A stretch of DNA of 46,363 nucleotides from Oxalobacteraceae bacterium (GTDB taxonomy: Bacteria; Pseudomonadota; Gammaproteobacteria; Burkholderiales; Burkholderiaceae_D), in the NCBI GenBank assembly GCA_947374865.1, contig CANCDR010000020.1, forward strand, positions 1 to 46,363, read 5' to 3'. The notes beneath the pieces were generated by a model. The model had not been told where the DNA came from. It ran no database searches and was given only the letters and a program-made list of their open reading frames with translations. Positions 38,678-46,363 of this stretch are shown here, piece after piece. Within the stretch, counting starts at the first letter, position 1. Each line of letters opens with the position of its first letter. Both the position numbers and the translations under genes were made by a program.

Positions 38678-39073
38678 TTAGGCGACGTAGCAAATAACTT
38701 CGCCACCGAGACCGGTTGCGCGCGCTTTACGATCTGTCATTACACCTTTTGGTGTAGAGACAATCGCAACGCCCAAGCCATTCATCACGGTTGGAATCGC
38801 GTCTTTGCCTTTGTAAATACGTAACCCTGGACGGGAAACGCGTTCTAGGCGCTCAATAACAGGACGGCCAGCATAATACTTCAAACCGATTTTCAATTCC
38901 GGCTTACCCGAATTTTCGGATACGGCGAAATCTTCAATGTAACCCTCGTCTTTTAAGACATTGGCAATTGCAATTTTTACTTTGGACGACGGCATTGCTA
39001 CCATGGTCTTTTGCACACATTGCGCGTTGCGGATACGGGTCAGCATATCGGCGATAGGATCGCTCATACTCAT
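38678..39073 (-). CDS. rpsH: 30S ribosomal protein S8
   Basis: 131 residues. [18 protein letters not shown] starts the protein and the C-terminus has [21 protein letters not shown] second ATG two codons later is possible. In E. coli S8 represses the spc operon by binding near the rplE start. Confidence 0.98.
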   Translation of the reverse strand: MSMSDPIADMLTRIRNAQCVQKTMVAMPSSKVKIAIANVLKDEGYIEDFAVSENSGKPELKIGLKYYAGRPVIERLERVSRPGLRIYKGKDAIPTVMNGLGVAIVSTPKGVMTDRKARATGLGGEVICYVA

Positions 39074-39087
39074 TGCATCTTCTCCTA

Positions 39088-39393
39088 TTACCAGCTAGCT
39101 TTTGTCATGCCCGGAATCTCACCACGCATGGCGATTTCACGGAGCTTAATACGGCCCAGACCGAACTTACGGAATGTGCCACGCGGACGACCTGTCAATG
39201 AACAACGGTTACGTTGTCGAGTCGGAGCCGAGTTACGCGGAAGTGCTTGTAACTTCAAGCGCGCCTCGTAACGCTCCTCTTCTGACTTCGATTGATCATC
39301 AATGATTGCCTTGTACTCAGCACGCTTTGGGGCGAATTTCTTCACCAAGTCAGCACGCTTTTGTTCACGGTTAATCAGTGCCAATTTTGCCAT
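39088..39393 (-). CDS. rpsN: 30S ribosomal protein S14
   Basis: 101 residues from the ATG at 39393 ([20 protein letters not shown]); the 19 upstream codons overlap rpl[21 protein letters not shown] is the conserved core; only one of the zinc cysteines is kept, so this is the long zinc-independent C-minus form. Confidence 0.98.
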   Translation of the reverse strand: MAKLALINREQKRADLVKKFAPKRAEYKAIIDDQSKSEEERYEARLKLQALPRNSAPTRQRNRCSLTGRPRGTFRKFGLGRIKLREIAMRGEIPGMTKASW

Positions 39394-39400
39394 GGCAACC

Positions 39401-39940
39401 TCAGTTTCTGAACGGAAATTTAAATGCGGCGAGGAGTGCTTTAGCCTCATCGTCGGTCTTTGCGGTCGTCGTGATACTGATATTCAATCCACGCAACACG
39501 TCAATCTTGTCATACTCAATCTCAGGGAAAATAATCTGTTCCTTGACACCGATGTTGTAGTTACCACGGCCGTCGAACGCGCGACCTGAAACACCGCGGA
39601 AGTCACGAACGCGTGGCAGTGCCACTGTAATGAATCTATCAAGGAACTCGTACATATGCGCACCGCGCAGAGTTACCATACATCCGATAGGGTAGCCTTC
39701 GCGAATTTTAAATCCGGCGATTGCTTTACGTGCTTTCGTGACGACTGGCTTTTGGCCAGCGATTTTAGTTAGATCACCAACAGCGTGCTCGATGATTTTT
39801 TTGTCTGCAATCGCTTCGGACAAACCCATGTTCAACGTAATTTTCAGAATACGCGGCACTTCCATCGATGACTTATAGCCAAACTTGGCTGTCAAATCAG
39901 AGACCACTTTACTCTTATAAAATTCTTGTAGACGGACCAT
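39401..39940 (-). CDS. rplE: 50S ribosomal protein L5
   Basis: 179 residues. [20 protein letters not shown] and [20 protein letters not shown] are typical. It binds 5S rRNA in the central protuberance and contacts P-site tRNA. Lies 4 bp after rplX. Confidence 0.98.
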   Translation of the reverse strand: MVRLQEFYKSKVVSDLTAKFGYKSSMEVPRILKITLNMGLSEAIADKKIIEHAVGDLTKIAGQKPVVTKARKAIAGFKIREGYPIGCMVTLRGAHMYEFLDRFITVALPRVRDFRGVSGRAFDGRGNYNIGVKEQIIFPEIEYDKIDVLRGLNISITTTAKTDDEAKALLAAFKFPFRN

Positions 39941-39944
39941 AATA

Positions 39945-40259
39945 TTAAGCCTTCACAACTTCGCCGCTCGACTTATAAACACGGACCTTCTTACCATCCA
40001 CGTCTTTAAATCCAGCACGATCTGCCTTGCCAGTAGCTGCATTGAACAATGCAACATTTGACACATCAATTGGCATCAGCTTATCAACTATGCCACCAGT
40101 TACGCCAGTCATTGGATTCGGCTTAGTCGCTTTTTTCGCAACATTAACACCCTCAACAACAACGTGGTTTGCATCTATACGCTGCTTAACGATGCCGCGC
40201 TTGCCCTTGTCTTTACCAGACAAAACAATCACTTCATCATTTGTACGAATCTTATCCAT
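39945..40259 (-). CDS. rplX: 50S ribosomal protein L24
   Basis: 104 residues with an N-terminal KOW motif ([19 protein letters not shown]). An early assembly initiator of the 50S subunit. GGGTAGCC is the weak ribosome binding region; 8 bp separate it from rplN. Confidence 0.97.
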   Translation of the reverse strand: MDKIRTNDEVIVLSGKDKGKRGIVKQRIDANHVVVEGVNVAKKATKPNPMTGVTGGIVDKLMPIDVSNVALFNAATGKADRAGFKDVDGKKVRVYKSSGEVVKA

Positions 40260-40267
40260 GGCTACCC

Positions 40268-40636
40268 TTACAAAACTTCAGGAGCGAGTGACACGATTTT
40301 CATGAAACGCTCAGTACGCAATTCGCGTGTGACCGGTCCAAAAATACGTGTACCAATTGGCTCAAGCTTAGCGTTCAAAAGAACCGCTGCATTGCCATCG
40401 AACTTCACCAAAGAGCCATCTGGACGACGGACACCTTTTGCAGTACGGACAACGACAGCATTGTAGATCTCGCCTTTTTTCACGCGGCCACGTGGTGCTG
40501 CTGACTTCACAGTCACTTTAATTACGTCACCGATGCTGGCATAACGACGCTTTGAACCACCAAGCACCTTAATGCACATCACTTCGCGAGCACCAGTGTT
40601 GTCGGCTACTTCTAGCCGGCTTTCAGTTTGAATCAT
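40268..40636 (-). CDS. rplN: 50S ribosomal protein L14
   Basis: 122 residues from the ATG at 40636 ([20 protein letters not shown]); upstream codons in frame belong to the leader. [20 protein letters not shown] is the conserved rRNA-binding loop. First gene of the spc operon, separated from rpsQ by a 221-bp leader with its own likely promoter and a hairpin. Confidence 0.98.
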   Translation of the reverse strand: MIQTESRLEVADNTGAREVMCIKVLGGSKRRYASIGDVIKVTVKSAAPRGRVKKGEIYNAVVVRTAKGVRRPDGSLVKFDGNAAVLLNAKLEPIGTRIFGPVTRELRTERFMKIVSLAPEVL

Positions 40637-40706
40637 AATATTTTCTTTCCCAACTTTACCCGTCGGAATCGCACAATGCGAACAAACGGTTAGTCTTGGT
40701 CCCGTC

Positions 40707-40731
40707 AAGTTTTCCGGGAGCCGGAAAACTT
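40707..40731 (-). promoter_or_regulatory. Perfect 11-bp hairpin in the rplN leader
   Basis: AAGTTTTCCGG and CCGGAAAACTT pair around a 3-base loop. It is about 70 bp before the rplN start and has no T-tract on the minus strand. It may be an mRNA structure in the spc operon leader, or a rho-independent-like remnant after the S10 operon. Confidence 0.65.
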
Positions 40732-40822
40732 ATGGGGCGGAGTGACGCCAAAACCTACTAAAAATACAAATTCGGAACTTGTTTAACTTCACTGCAAAGC
40801 CTTACCAGCAGAGAAGCCAAAC

Positions 40823-40851
40823 ATTATTACACCGAAACCATCAAACTGCAA
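40823..40851 (-). promoter_or_regulatory. Candidate spc operon promoter
   Basis: Minus strand TTGCAG (40846-40851) and AATAAT (40823-40828) with 17-bp spacing, beginning just after the rpsQ stop. It would give a leader of about 180 nt before rplN containing the 11-bp hairpin. Confidence 0.5.
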
Positions 40852-40857
40852 CAACTA

Positions 40858-41133
40858 TTATGCAATTTGCGATACTTGTACAACGCGCGTCACAGTCCAA
40901 GCTTTGGTCTTTGAAATTGGGCGACCCTCTTGGATCTCCACAACATCACCATCTTTGACTTGATTGGTTTCATCATGAGCATGATATTTATTCGAGCGCA
41001 TGATAATTTTTCCGTACAAAGGATGCTTGACATGGCGCTCAATCAACACGGTGACAGTTTTATCCATTTTATCGGATACGACTTTACCGATCAGCGTGCG
41101 CTTTAAAGGTACCTTTTTCACTGATTCATTCAT
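40858..41133 (-). CDS. rpsQ: 30S ribosomal protein S17
   Basis: 91 residues, an OB-fold protein. [20 protein letters not shown] and [20 protein letters not shown] are diagnostic. Last gene of the S10 operon, 2 bp after rpmC. Confidence 0.98.
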   Translation of the reverse strand: MNESVKKVPLKRTLIGKVVSDKMDKTVTVLIERHVKHPLYGKIIMRSNKYHAHDETNQVKDGDVVEIQEGRPISKTKAWTVTRVVQVSQIA

Positions 41134-41135
41134 AA

Positions 41136-41324
41136 TTAGGCACCCTTCTGTGTCATGACGGTCTTAACGCGAGCAATGTCGCGTCGCACGTTTTTGAGCT
41201 GCGCAGTGTTAGACAACTGCTGCGTCGCCATTTGCATGCGCAAACCAAACTGTGCCTTCAACAAATCATTCAGTTCTTTAGTAAGTCCTGCTTGATCTTT
41301 GGTGAGGAGTTCAGATGTTTTCAT
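41136..41324 (-). CDS. rpmC: 50S ribosomal protein L29
   Basis: 62 residues, a helical hairpin. [20 protein letters not shown] and [16 protein letters not shown] are conserved. It lies near the tunnel exit and contacts signal recognition particle and trigger factor. Between rplP and rpsQ. Confidence 0.97.
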   Translation of the reverse strand: MKTSELLTKDQAGLTKELNDLLKAQFGLRMQMATQQLSNTAQLKNVRRDIARVKTVMTQKGA

Positions 41325-41336
41325 AATTCGCTCCGA

Positions 41337-41756
41337 TTATTGGCCGACTTGACGCACGACGAACGTTGTCAAAAGCGGAAGTTTAGCTGCGGCCAGACGG
41401 AAAGCTTCACGAGCCAACGCTTCGTCAACACCGTCCATCTCATACAATACTTTACCTGGTTGGATCTCGGCAACGTAGTACTCCGGATTACCCTTACCAT
41501 TACCCATACGAACTTCAGCAGGCTTCTGTGAAATTGGCTTGTCCGGGAAAATACGGATCCAGATACGTCCACCGCGCTTAATATGACGAGTCATGGCGCG
41601 ACGAGCCGCTTCAATTTGACGGGCAGTAATGCGACCACGTCCAATTGCCTTCAGACCAAATTCACCAAAAGAAACGGCAGTCCCACGTTCGTGAGAAATA
41701 CCTTTGTTCCGACCTTTTTGCTCTTTACGATATTTTCTGCGTGCTGGTTGCAGCAT
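41337..41756 (-). CDS. rplP: 50S ribosomal protein L16
   Basis: 139 residues. [20 protein letters not shown] starts the protein and [20 protein letters not shown] is the conserved loop near the A site, including the arginine region that is hydroxylated in E. coli. Two bases separate it from rpsC. Confidence 0.98.
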   Translation of the reverse strand: MLQPARRKYRKEQKGRNKGISHERGTAVSFGEFGLKAIGRGRITARQIEAARRAMTRHIKRGGRIWIRIFPDKPISQKPAEVRMGNGKGNPEYYVAEIQPGKVLYEMDGVDEALAREAFRLAAAKLPLLTTFVVRQVGQ

Positions 41757-41758
41757 AA

Positions 41759-42607
41759 TTATTCTCCTGCTTTCTCAGCCGGCGCCGCGACGGCATCAGG
41801 CTTCTTGGCGCGAACGCGTTTTACGCCAGGAGCAGCTGCCCCAGGTGCACTTGATGGCGCAGCAGCATCAGCACGCGGTGTCCGTGGACGAGCAGCTGCA
41901 GGCTTGGCATCATCACGACGCGGACCACGACGTTTTTTATCATCGTCATTTGAGGTATCGAGCGTTGGTGCTTCGCCACTTGCCAGACGATCGCCTTTGT
42001 AGACCCATACCTTAATGCCGATAATGCCGTACGTTGTTTCAGCTTCGCCGAAACCGTAGTCAATATCTGCTCGCAGAGTATGGAGTGGAACGCGACCTTC
42101 GCGATACCATTCTTTACGTGCAATCTCGATGCCGTTCAAGCGACCCGACGACATGATCTTGATACCGAGAGCACCCAAACGCATGGCGTTTTGCATTGCC
42201 CGCTTCATGGCGCGACGGAACATGATCCGCTTTTCGAGCTGCTGTGCAATCGAGTCAGCGATTAATTGCGCGTCAGTCTCTGGCTTGCGAATCTCTTCAA
42301 TATTGACATGCACAGGCACGTTCATCAATTTTGCGAGCGCTGCTTTCAACACTTCAATATCTTCGCCTTTTTTACCAATCACAACACCCGGACGGGAGCT
42401 GTAAATAGTGATACGGGCATTTTTAGCTGGACGCTCAATAACGACGCGGCCTACTGAAGCGTTCTTCAGTTTAGTCTTGAGATAAGCACGAACTTTCAGA
42501 TCTTCGTTAAGCATGGTGGCAAAGTTACCATTGCCTGCATACCAGCGAGATGCCCAGTTACGTGTTACTGAAAGGCGAAAACCGGTTGGATGAATCTTCT
42601 GTCCCAT
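41759..42607 (-). CDS. rpsC: 30S ribosomal protein S3, long C-terminal tail
   Basis: 282 residues versus 233 in E. coli. [20 protein letters not shown] starts the protein; the KH domain has [20 protein letters not shown] and the C-terminal S3 domain ends near residue 215 at [14 protein letters not shown]. The rest is an Ala/Pro/Lys/Arg-rich disordered tail with an acidic patch ([15 protein letters not shown]). Such tails occur in Burkholderiales, this one being on the long side. S3 lines the mRNA entry channel. Confidence 0.97.
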   Translation of the reverse strand: MGQKIHPTGFRLSVTRNWASRWYAGNGNFATMLNEDLKVRAYLKTKLKNASVGRVVIERPAKNARITIYSSRPGVVIGKKGEDIEVLKAALAKLMNVPVHVNIEEIRKPETDAQLIADSIAQQLEKRIMFRRAMKRAMQNAMRLGALGIKIMSSGRLNGIEIARKEWYREGRVPLHTLRADIDYGFGEAETTYGIIGIKVWVYKGDRLASGEAPTLDTSNDDDKKRRGPRRDDAKPAAARPRTPRADAAAPSSAPGAAAPGVKRVRAKKPDAVAAPAEKAGE

Positions 42608-42616
42608 CGTGACCCC

Positions 42617-42949
42617 TTAGTTGCCGATAGTCACGTAAATGTGACAGGATTGCTTAGAAATACGATCACCACGGCCTTTTGCGCGCGCTGTAAAGCGCTT
42701 CAAAACCGAACCTTTTTCGACATAAATCGTCGTTACTTTCAACTCATCAATATCTGCACCATCATTATGTTCAGCGTTCGCAATTGCGGACTCGAGAACC
42801 TTCTTGATAATTACAGCACCCTTTTTAGGGCTGAACTGCAGAATATTGAGTGCCTGATCAATTTTTTTACCGCGGATTAGATCTGCAACTAAACGACCCT
42901 TTTGGGCCGAAAGGCGAACACCACGTAGATTAGCTTTAGTTTCCATCAT
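42617..42949 (-). CDS. rplV: 50S ribosomal protein L22
   Basis: 110 residues. [20 protein letters not shown] and [20 protein letters not shown] are conserved; the C-terminal [20 protein letters not shown] is the hairpin that lines the peptide exit tunnel, where macrolide resistance changes map. Between rpsS and rpsC. Confidence 0.98.
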   Translation of the reverse strand: MMETKANLRGVRLSAQKGRLVADLIRGKKIDQALNILQFSPKKGAVIIKKVLESAIANAEHNDGADIDELKVTTIYVEKGSVLKRFTARAKGRGDRISKQSCHIYVTIGN

Positions 42950-42955
42950 AAGACC

Positions 42956-43231
42956 TTATTTCTTAGCCTTCTTATCTGCCGCATGACCCTTGAACGTACG
43001 AGTCAGTGCGAATTCACCGAGCTTATGGCCAACCATGTTTTCCGATACGTACACCGGAATATGTTGTTTGCCATTGTGAACAGCGATGGTCAAGCCTATG
43101 AAGTCAGGCATGATGGTCGAACGACGCGACCAGGTTTTGATTGGCTTCTTGTCTTTGATTGCTTGCGCAGTCTCGACTTTCTTCACCAGATGGGCGTCGC
43201 AGAACGGCCCTTTTTTCAATGAACGTGTCAT
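42956..43231 (-). CDS. rpsS: 30S ribosomal protein S19
   Basis: 91 residues. [40 protein letters not shown] and [20 protein letters not shown] cover almost the whole protein and are typical. It sits in the 30S head beside S13. Follows rplB by 10 bp. Confidence 0.98.
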   Translation of the reverse strand: MTRSLKKGPFCDAHLVKKVETAQAIKDKKPIKTWSRRSTIMPDFIGLTIAVHNGKQHIPVYVSENMVGHKLGEFALTRTFKGHAADKKAKK

Positions 43232-43241
43232 GTCTTATTCC

Positions 43242-44069
43242 TTATTTCTTGCCGCGGCGAGAAACGATCATGGAAGTAGTGCGCTTATTGCGGCGCGTCT
43301 TCTTACCCTTCGTCTGTTGACCCCAAGGTGATACTGGATGACGACCTGCGGCCGTTTTACCTTCACCACCACCGTGCGGATGATCTACTGGATTCATGAC
43401 AACACCACGAACCGTAGGACGAACGCCACGCCAACGCATTGCACCGGCTTTACCGATTTTGCGCAGGTTATGCTCACCGTTACCAACCTCACCTACAGTT
43501 GCACGGCACTCAACGTGAACGCGACGCACTTCGCCTGAGCGCAAACGCACTTGAGCATAGGTACCTTCACGCGCCATGAGCACAACACCAGCACCGGCAG
43601 TACGCGCCATTTGCGCACCCTTGCCTGGCAACATTTCGACGCAATGCATCGTTGTACCGACTGGGATATTGCGAATTGGTAAGCAGTTACCAGACTTGAT
43701 CGGCGCTTCCGAACCATTCATCAACAAATCACCGACTGCCATACCTTTGGCAGCAATGATGTAATGACGCTCGCCATCTGCATAACAAAGCAAGGCGATA
43801 TTAGCTGTACGGTTTGGATCGTATTCGATCCGTTCCACTTTCGCAGAAATACCGTCCTTGTTACGACGGAAATCGATCAGACGGTAGTGTTGCTTATGTC
43901 CGCCGCCGATGTGACGCGTCGTAATGTGACCATTATTATTACGGCCAGCAGTTTTGGATTTCTTTTCAATCAGACTTGCCAACGGACGGCCCTTGAACAG
44001 GTCCGGGTTGACCACCTTGACCATGCCACGACGGCCTGGTGAGGTTGGTTTGACTTTAACGAGTGCCAT
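43242..44069 (-). CDS. rplB: 50S ribosomal protein L2
   Basis: 275 residues. The peptidyl-transferase-proximal motif is [20 protein letters not shown] and the ending is [20 protein letters not shown]. Needed for subunit association and 50S assembly. The ATG shares one base with the rplW stop. Confidence 0.98.
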   Translation of the reverse strand: MALVKVKPTSPGRRGMVKVVNPDLFKGRPLASLIEKKSKTAGRNNNGHITTRHIGGGHKQHYRLIDFRRNKDGISAKVERIEYDPNRTANIALLCYADGERHYIIAAKGMAVGDLLMNGSEAPIKSGNCLPIRNIPVGTTMHCVEMLPGKGAQMARTAGAGVVLMAREGTYAQVRLRSGEVRRVHVECRATVGEVGNGEHNLRKIGKAGAMRWRGVRPTVRGVVMNPVDHPHGGGEGKTAAGRHPVSPWGQQTKGKKTRRNKRTTSMIVSRRGKK

Positions 44070-44386
44070 TATTTAGCCTCCTCGGTGAAGTTGATTTCCT
44101 GGCCAGGCTTCAAGCATACGAAAGCACGGCGAGTATGGTTACGGCGGCCATTAAAACGACCACTACGCTTTTGCTTACCTTGACGATTCGCAACCTGAAC
44201 GGACTCGACTTCAACCTTAAACAGCATTTCAACCGCTGCTTTGATTTCCAGCTTGTTCGCATCAGGTACGACCAAGAAAACGACTTGTTCACTTTTCTCA
44301 GCCAGCATGGTCGCTTTTTCTGAAATCACTGGAGCAAGCAAGACTTTTAACAAGCGTTCTTCGCTATATTTTACATTCGTGCTCAT
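44069..44386 (-). CDS. rplW: 50S ribosomal protein L23
   Basis: 105 residues. [20 protein letters not shown] and [20 protein letters not shown] are conserved, and the basic loop [20 protein letters not shown] lies at the tunnel wall. It docks trigger factor and SRP. Overlaps rplD by 4 bases and rplB by 1. Confidence 0.98.
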   Translation of the reverse strand: MSTNVKYSEERLLKVLLAPVISEKATMLAEKSEQVVFLVVPDANKLEIKAAVEMLFKVEVESVQVANRQGKQKRSGRFNGRRNHTRRAFVCLKPGQEINFTEEAK

Positions 44387-45003
44387 GCCAGCATCTCCTC
44401 AATCTTCGCCAGGGCTAACTTGGTGATCAAGATTTTCTTGAAGAACACCAAAGAAACTGGATCAGCGTGACGCGGTTCGCAAATCAGCACATGCGGCAAA
44501 TTACGCGATGCCAATAACAGATTTTCATCCAGGTTATCGGTAATCACCAGAACAGAATCACAGCCCAAATCTTTCAGCTTTTGCGACAAAAGCTTTGTCT
44601 TCGGCGCATCAACTGTCAGATTCTCGATAACCGACAAACGACCTTCACGAGCCAGCTGCGATAAAATCGAGCACAGGCCAGCGCGGTACATTTTTTTGTT
44701 AACTTTGTGTGAAAAATTCTCATCAGGAGAATTCGGGAAGATACGACCACCGCCACGCCACAAAGGGGAAGACGACATACCGGCACGAGCGCGACCCGTA
44801 CCTTTTTGACGCCATGGCTTTTTGGTTGTGTGGTGAACTTCTTCACGGTCTTTTTGCTTACGGTTACCGCTACGAGCGTTAGCCTGGTAAGCAACAACGA
44901 CTTGATGAATCAGAGCTTCGTTATAGTCGCGGCCAAAAATAGTGTCTGGCGCAGCAACATTCGAAGCAGCTTGACCTTGGTCATTCAGGAGCTTGAGTTC
45001 CAT
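44383..45003 (-). CDS. rplD: 50S ribosomal protein L4
   Basis: 206 residues. The tunnel loop [20 protein letters not shown] and [20 protein letters not shown] is intact. In E. coli L4 also represses the S10 operon by acting on its leader; the leader target was not recognised here. Between rplC (2-bp gap) and rplW (4-bp overlap). Confidence 0.98.
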   Translation of the reverse strand: MELKLLNDQGQAASNVAAPDTIFGRDYNEALIHQVVVAYQANARSGNRKQKDREEVHHTTKKPWRQKGTGRARAGMSSSPLWRGGGRIFPNSPDENFSHKVNKKMYRAGLCSILSQLAREGRLSVIENLTVDAPKTKLLSQKLKDLGCDSVLVITDNLDENLLLASRNLPHVLICEPRHADPVSLVFFKKILITKLALAKIEEMLA

Positions 45004-45005
45004 AA

Positions 45006-45662
45006 TTAAGCGCCCTTCTTAGCTTTGACTTTAACTGCTGGAGAAACGATCACTTGACCGTTTTTTGCACCAGGAATAGCACCCTTTACCAACAAGAGTG
45101 AACGTTCCTGATCTACCCGAGCAATTTCAAGATTTTGTACAGTACGCGTTACATCACCGAGGTGACCAGTCATGCGCTTACCAGGGAAAACGCGACCTGG
45201 ATCTTGCGCCATACCGATCGAACCTGGAACGTTATGGGAGCGTGAGTTACCGTGACTTGCACGGCCTGAGGCGAAATGATGACGCTTGATGGTGCCGGCG
45301 AAGCCTTTACCAATCGTTACGCCTTGCACGTCGACCTTTTGACCCGCTTCGAAAAGCGTGGCAGCAACGATATCGCCCATCTTCATACCTGAAGCTTGCG
45401 CGGCGTCGATGCGGAATTCTTTAAGGACTGTGCCTGCTTCAACACCCGCCTTAGCGTGATGTCCTGCAGCTGCTTTGACCACGCGGGAAGCGCGGCGATG
45501 ACCGAACGCGACTTGAACAGAGCTATATCCGTCAATATCGGGCGTTTTAATTTGCGTCACACGGTTGTTTGATACGTCTAAAACAGTAACAGGAATCGAA
45601 TCCCCATCATCCGTAAAGATGCGCATCATACCAACCTTGCGACCAACAAGGCCTAGGCTCAT
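45006..45662 (-). CDS. rplC: 50S ribosomal protein L3
   Basis: 218 residues from the ATG at 45662 ([16 protein letters not shown]) with GGAG seven bases upstream; the six codons before it in frame include that site. [20 protein letters not shown] and [20 protein letters not shown] form the loop reaching the peptidyl transferase centre and include the Gln that is methylated in E. coli. First gene after a strong internal promoter. Confidence 0.98.
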   Translation of the reverse strand: MSLGLVGRKVGMMRIFTDDGDSIPVTVLDVSNNRVTQIKTPDIDGYSSVQVAFGHRRASRVVKAAAGHHAKAGVEAGTVLKEFRIDAAQASGMKMGDIVAATLFEAGQKVDVQGVTIGKGFAGTIKRHHFASGRASHGNSRSHNVPGSIGMAQDPGRVFPGKRMTGHLGDVTRTVQNLEIARVDQERSLLLVKGAIPGAKNGQVIVSPAVKVKAKKGA

Positions 45663-45758
45663 TGTTTTCTCCATTCCCACCTACGATTGGGCGGGGCTGA
45701 TGTTAGTACCACTAAATATAATAGGGTCGCCTGAGGCAAACCTCTATCGAAGCCGAAC

Positions 45759-45787
45759 ATTATAGCTGGGTTAAACCCACCCCGCAA
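45759..45787 (-). promoter_or_regulatory. Strong sigma-70 promoter ahead of rplC
   Basis: Minus strand TTGCGG (45782-45787), a 17-bp spacer, then a perfect TATAAT (45759-45764). The spacer holds the dyad TGGGTT-T-AACCCA. The start of transcription would be near 45752, about 90 nt before the rplC ATG, with GAGG/CCTC able to pair in the leader. Confidence 0.75.
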
Positions 45788-45825
45788 GAATTTAATTGCT
45801 GGAATGGGACCCTAAACTACATTAT

Positions 45826-46137
45826 TTATTGCAGTTTGATTTCCACATCGACGCCAGCTGGCAAATCGAGCTTCATTAATGCGTCAACAGTTTTATCTGT
45901 TGGATCAACGATGTCCATCAAACGCTGGTGAGTACGAATCTCAAACTGATCGCGTGATGTCTTGTTCACGTGCGGGGAACGCAAAACGTCGAAACGCTGA
46001 ATACGTGTTGGCAGCGGAACGGGTCCTTTGACAACAGCGCCGGTACGCTTGGCTGTTTCAACGATTTCGAGGGCTGACTGATCGATTAACTTGTAATCGA
46101 AAGCCTTGAGCCGGATGCGAATTTTTTGGTTTGACAT
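45826..46137 (-). CDS. rpsJ: 30S ribosomal protein S10
   Basis: 103 residues. [40 protein letters not shown] and [20 protein letters not shown] are diagnostic. Also the NusE partner in antitermination. AAGGAAAT precedes the ATG. It follows tuf by 79 bp and is separated from rplC by a 163-bp promoter region, so here it probably belongs to the tuf transcript. Confidence 0.98.
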   Translation of the reverse strand: MSNQKIRIRLKAFDYKLIDQSALEIVETAKRTGAVVKGPVPLPTRIQRFDVLRSPHVNKTSRDQFEIRTHQRLMDIVDPTDKTVDALMKLDLPAGVDVEIKLQ

Positions 46138-46158
46138 TTTATTTCCTTAAAGAGCGAA

Positions 46159-46182
46159 CTGCGGGTGAGCTTTCACCCGCAG
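46159..46182 (-). promoter_or_regulatory. Perfect 10-bp stem-loop between tuf and rpsJ
   Basis: CTGCGGGTGA and TCACCCGCAG pair around a 4-base loop. It lies in the 79-bp tuf-rpsJ spacer, about 20 bases before the rpsJ start. On the minus strand it is followed by TTCGCTCTTTAAGG rather than a clean T-tract, so it may be an attenuator or a processing site. Confidence 0.6.
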
Positions 46183-46216
46183 CTATGTTGAATGATGCGG
46201 TTTTTTTAGGTCCGAC

Positions 46217-46363
46217 TTACTCAATAATTTTAGCAACAACACCGGCGCCGACAGTACGGCCACCTTCGCGAATCGCGAAACGCAGGCCTTCTTCCATCGC
46301 AATCGGGTTGATCAACATCACGGTGATCGACACGTTATCGCCAGGCATGACCATTTCTTTGTC
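46217..46363 (-). CDS. tuf: Elongation factor Tu, C-terminal part only
   Basis: The last 48 codons plus stop are visible, reading [20 protein letters not shown] and ending [23 protein letters not shown], the end of EF-Tu domain III. The start lies beyond the right edge. EF-Tu delivers aminoacyl-tRNA to the ribosome. Its place before rpsJ fits the end of a str operon (rpsL-rpsG-fusA-tuf), which would lie outside the window. Confidence 0.97.
   Translation of the reverse strand, partial: DKEMVMPGDNVSITVMLINPIAMEEGLRFAIREGGRTVGAGVVAKIIE

Overview
The window is a chromosomal housekeeping region of a betaproteobacterium, most likely Burkholderiales and perhaps Oxalobacteraceae (Undibacterium/Herminiimonas-like). 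This rests on gene order and protein flavour: kdsD-kdsC-lptCAB-rpoN-hpf, pilMNOPQ followed by aroK/aroB and dgt, cyaY/lptM/lysA, msrPQ next to ccsB/resB and a cytochrome c4, engB-hemB, and a complete tuf-S10-spc-alpha ribosomal protein cluster with infA-rpmJ between secY and rpsM. The genus is inference. No tRNA, rRNA, CRISPR array, insertion sequence or phage gene was seen.

Layout. 1-2835 (minus): an AEC-family permease cut by the window edge, and a CPA2 (Kef-type) cation/proton antiporter. 2944-8440 (plus): a tightly packed envelope operon (KDO synthesis, LPS export) running into rpoN and hpf and ending at a clear terminator. 8541-18704 (minus): a type IV pilus assembly operon (pilMNOPQ), a large Ig-like-repeat lipoprotein, a fused shikimate kinase/3-dehydroquinate synthase (aroKB) and a dGTPase-like gene. 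18705-19078 is the only gene-free stretch over 300 bp; it separates the divergent pilM and mrcA and holds a 21-bp palindrome and a tandem repeat. 19079-23213 (mostly plus): PBP1A, frataxin (minus), LptM and LysA. 23210-29584 (minus): acyltransferase, MsrQ, MsrP, CcsB, ResB and cytochrome c4, a periplasmic redox/cytochrome c block. 29756-31473 (plus): engB-hemB, ending in a bidirectional terminator. 31582-46363 (minus): ribosomal proteins, rpoA, secY and infA, ending in the 3' part of tuf.

How the genes work together. KdsD and KdsC make KDO for the LPS inner core; LptC, LptA and LptB are part of the LPS export machine, whose OM assembly is helped by the small lipoprotein LptM encoded further along. 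PilM-N-O-P form the inner-membrane alignment complex joined to the PilQ secretin. CcsB/ResB attach haem to periplasmic c-type cytochromes such as the adjacent c4. MsrPQ repairs oxidised methionine in the periplasm.

I found no convincing new multi-gene system. The observations most worth a second look are the single-ORF AroK-AroB fusion, the Ig-repeat lipoprotein inserted between pilQ and aroKB, the palindrome in the pilM/mrcA intergenic region, a possibly leaderless kdsD message, a terminator directly in front of resB, and several perfect hairpins plus an internal promoter in the ribosomal protein cluster.
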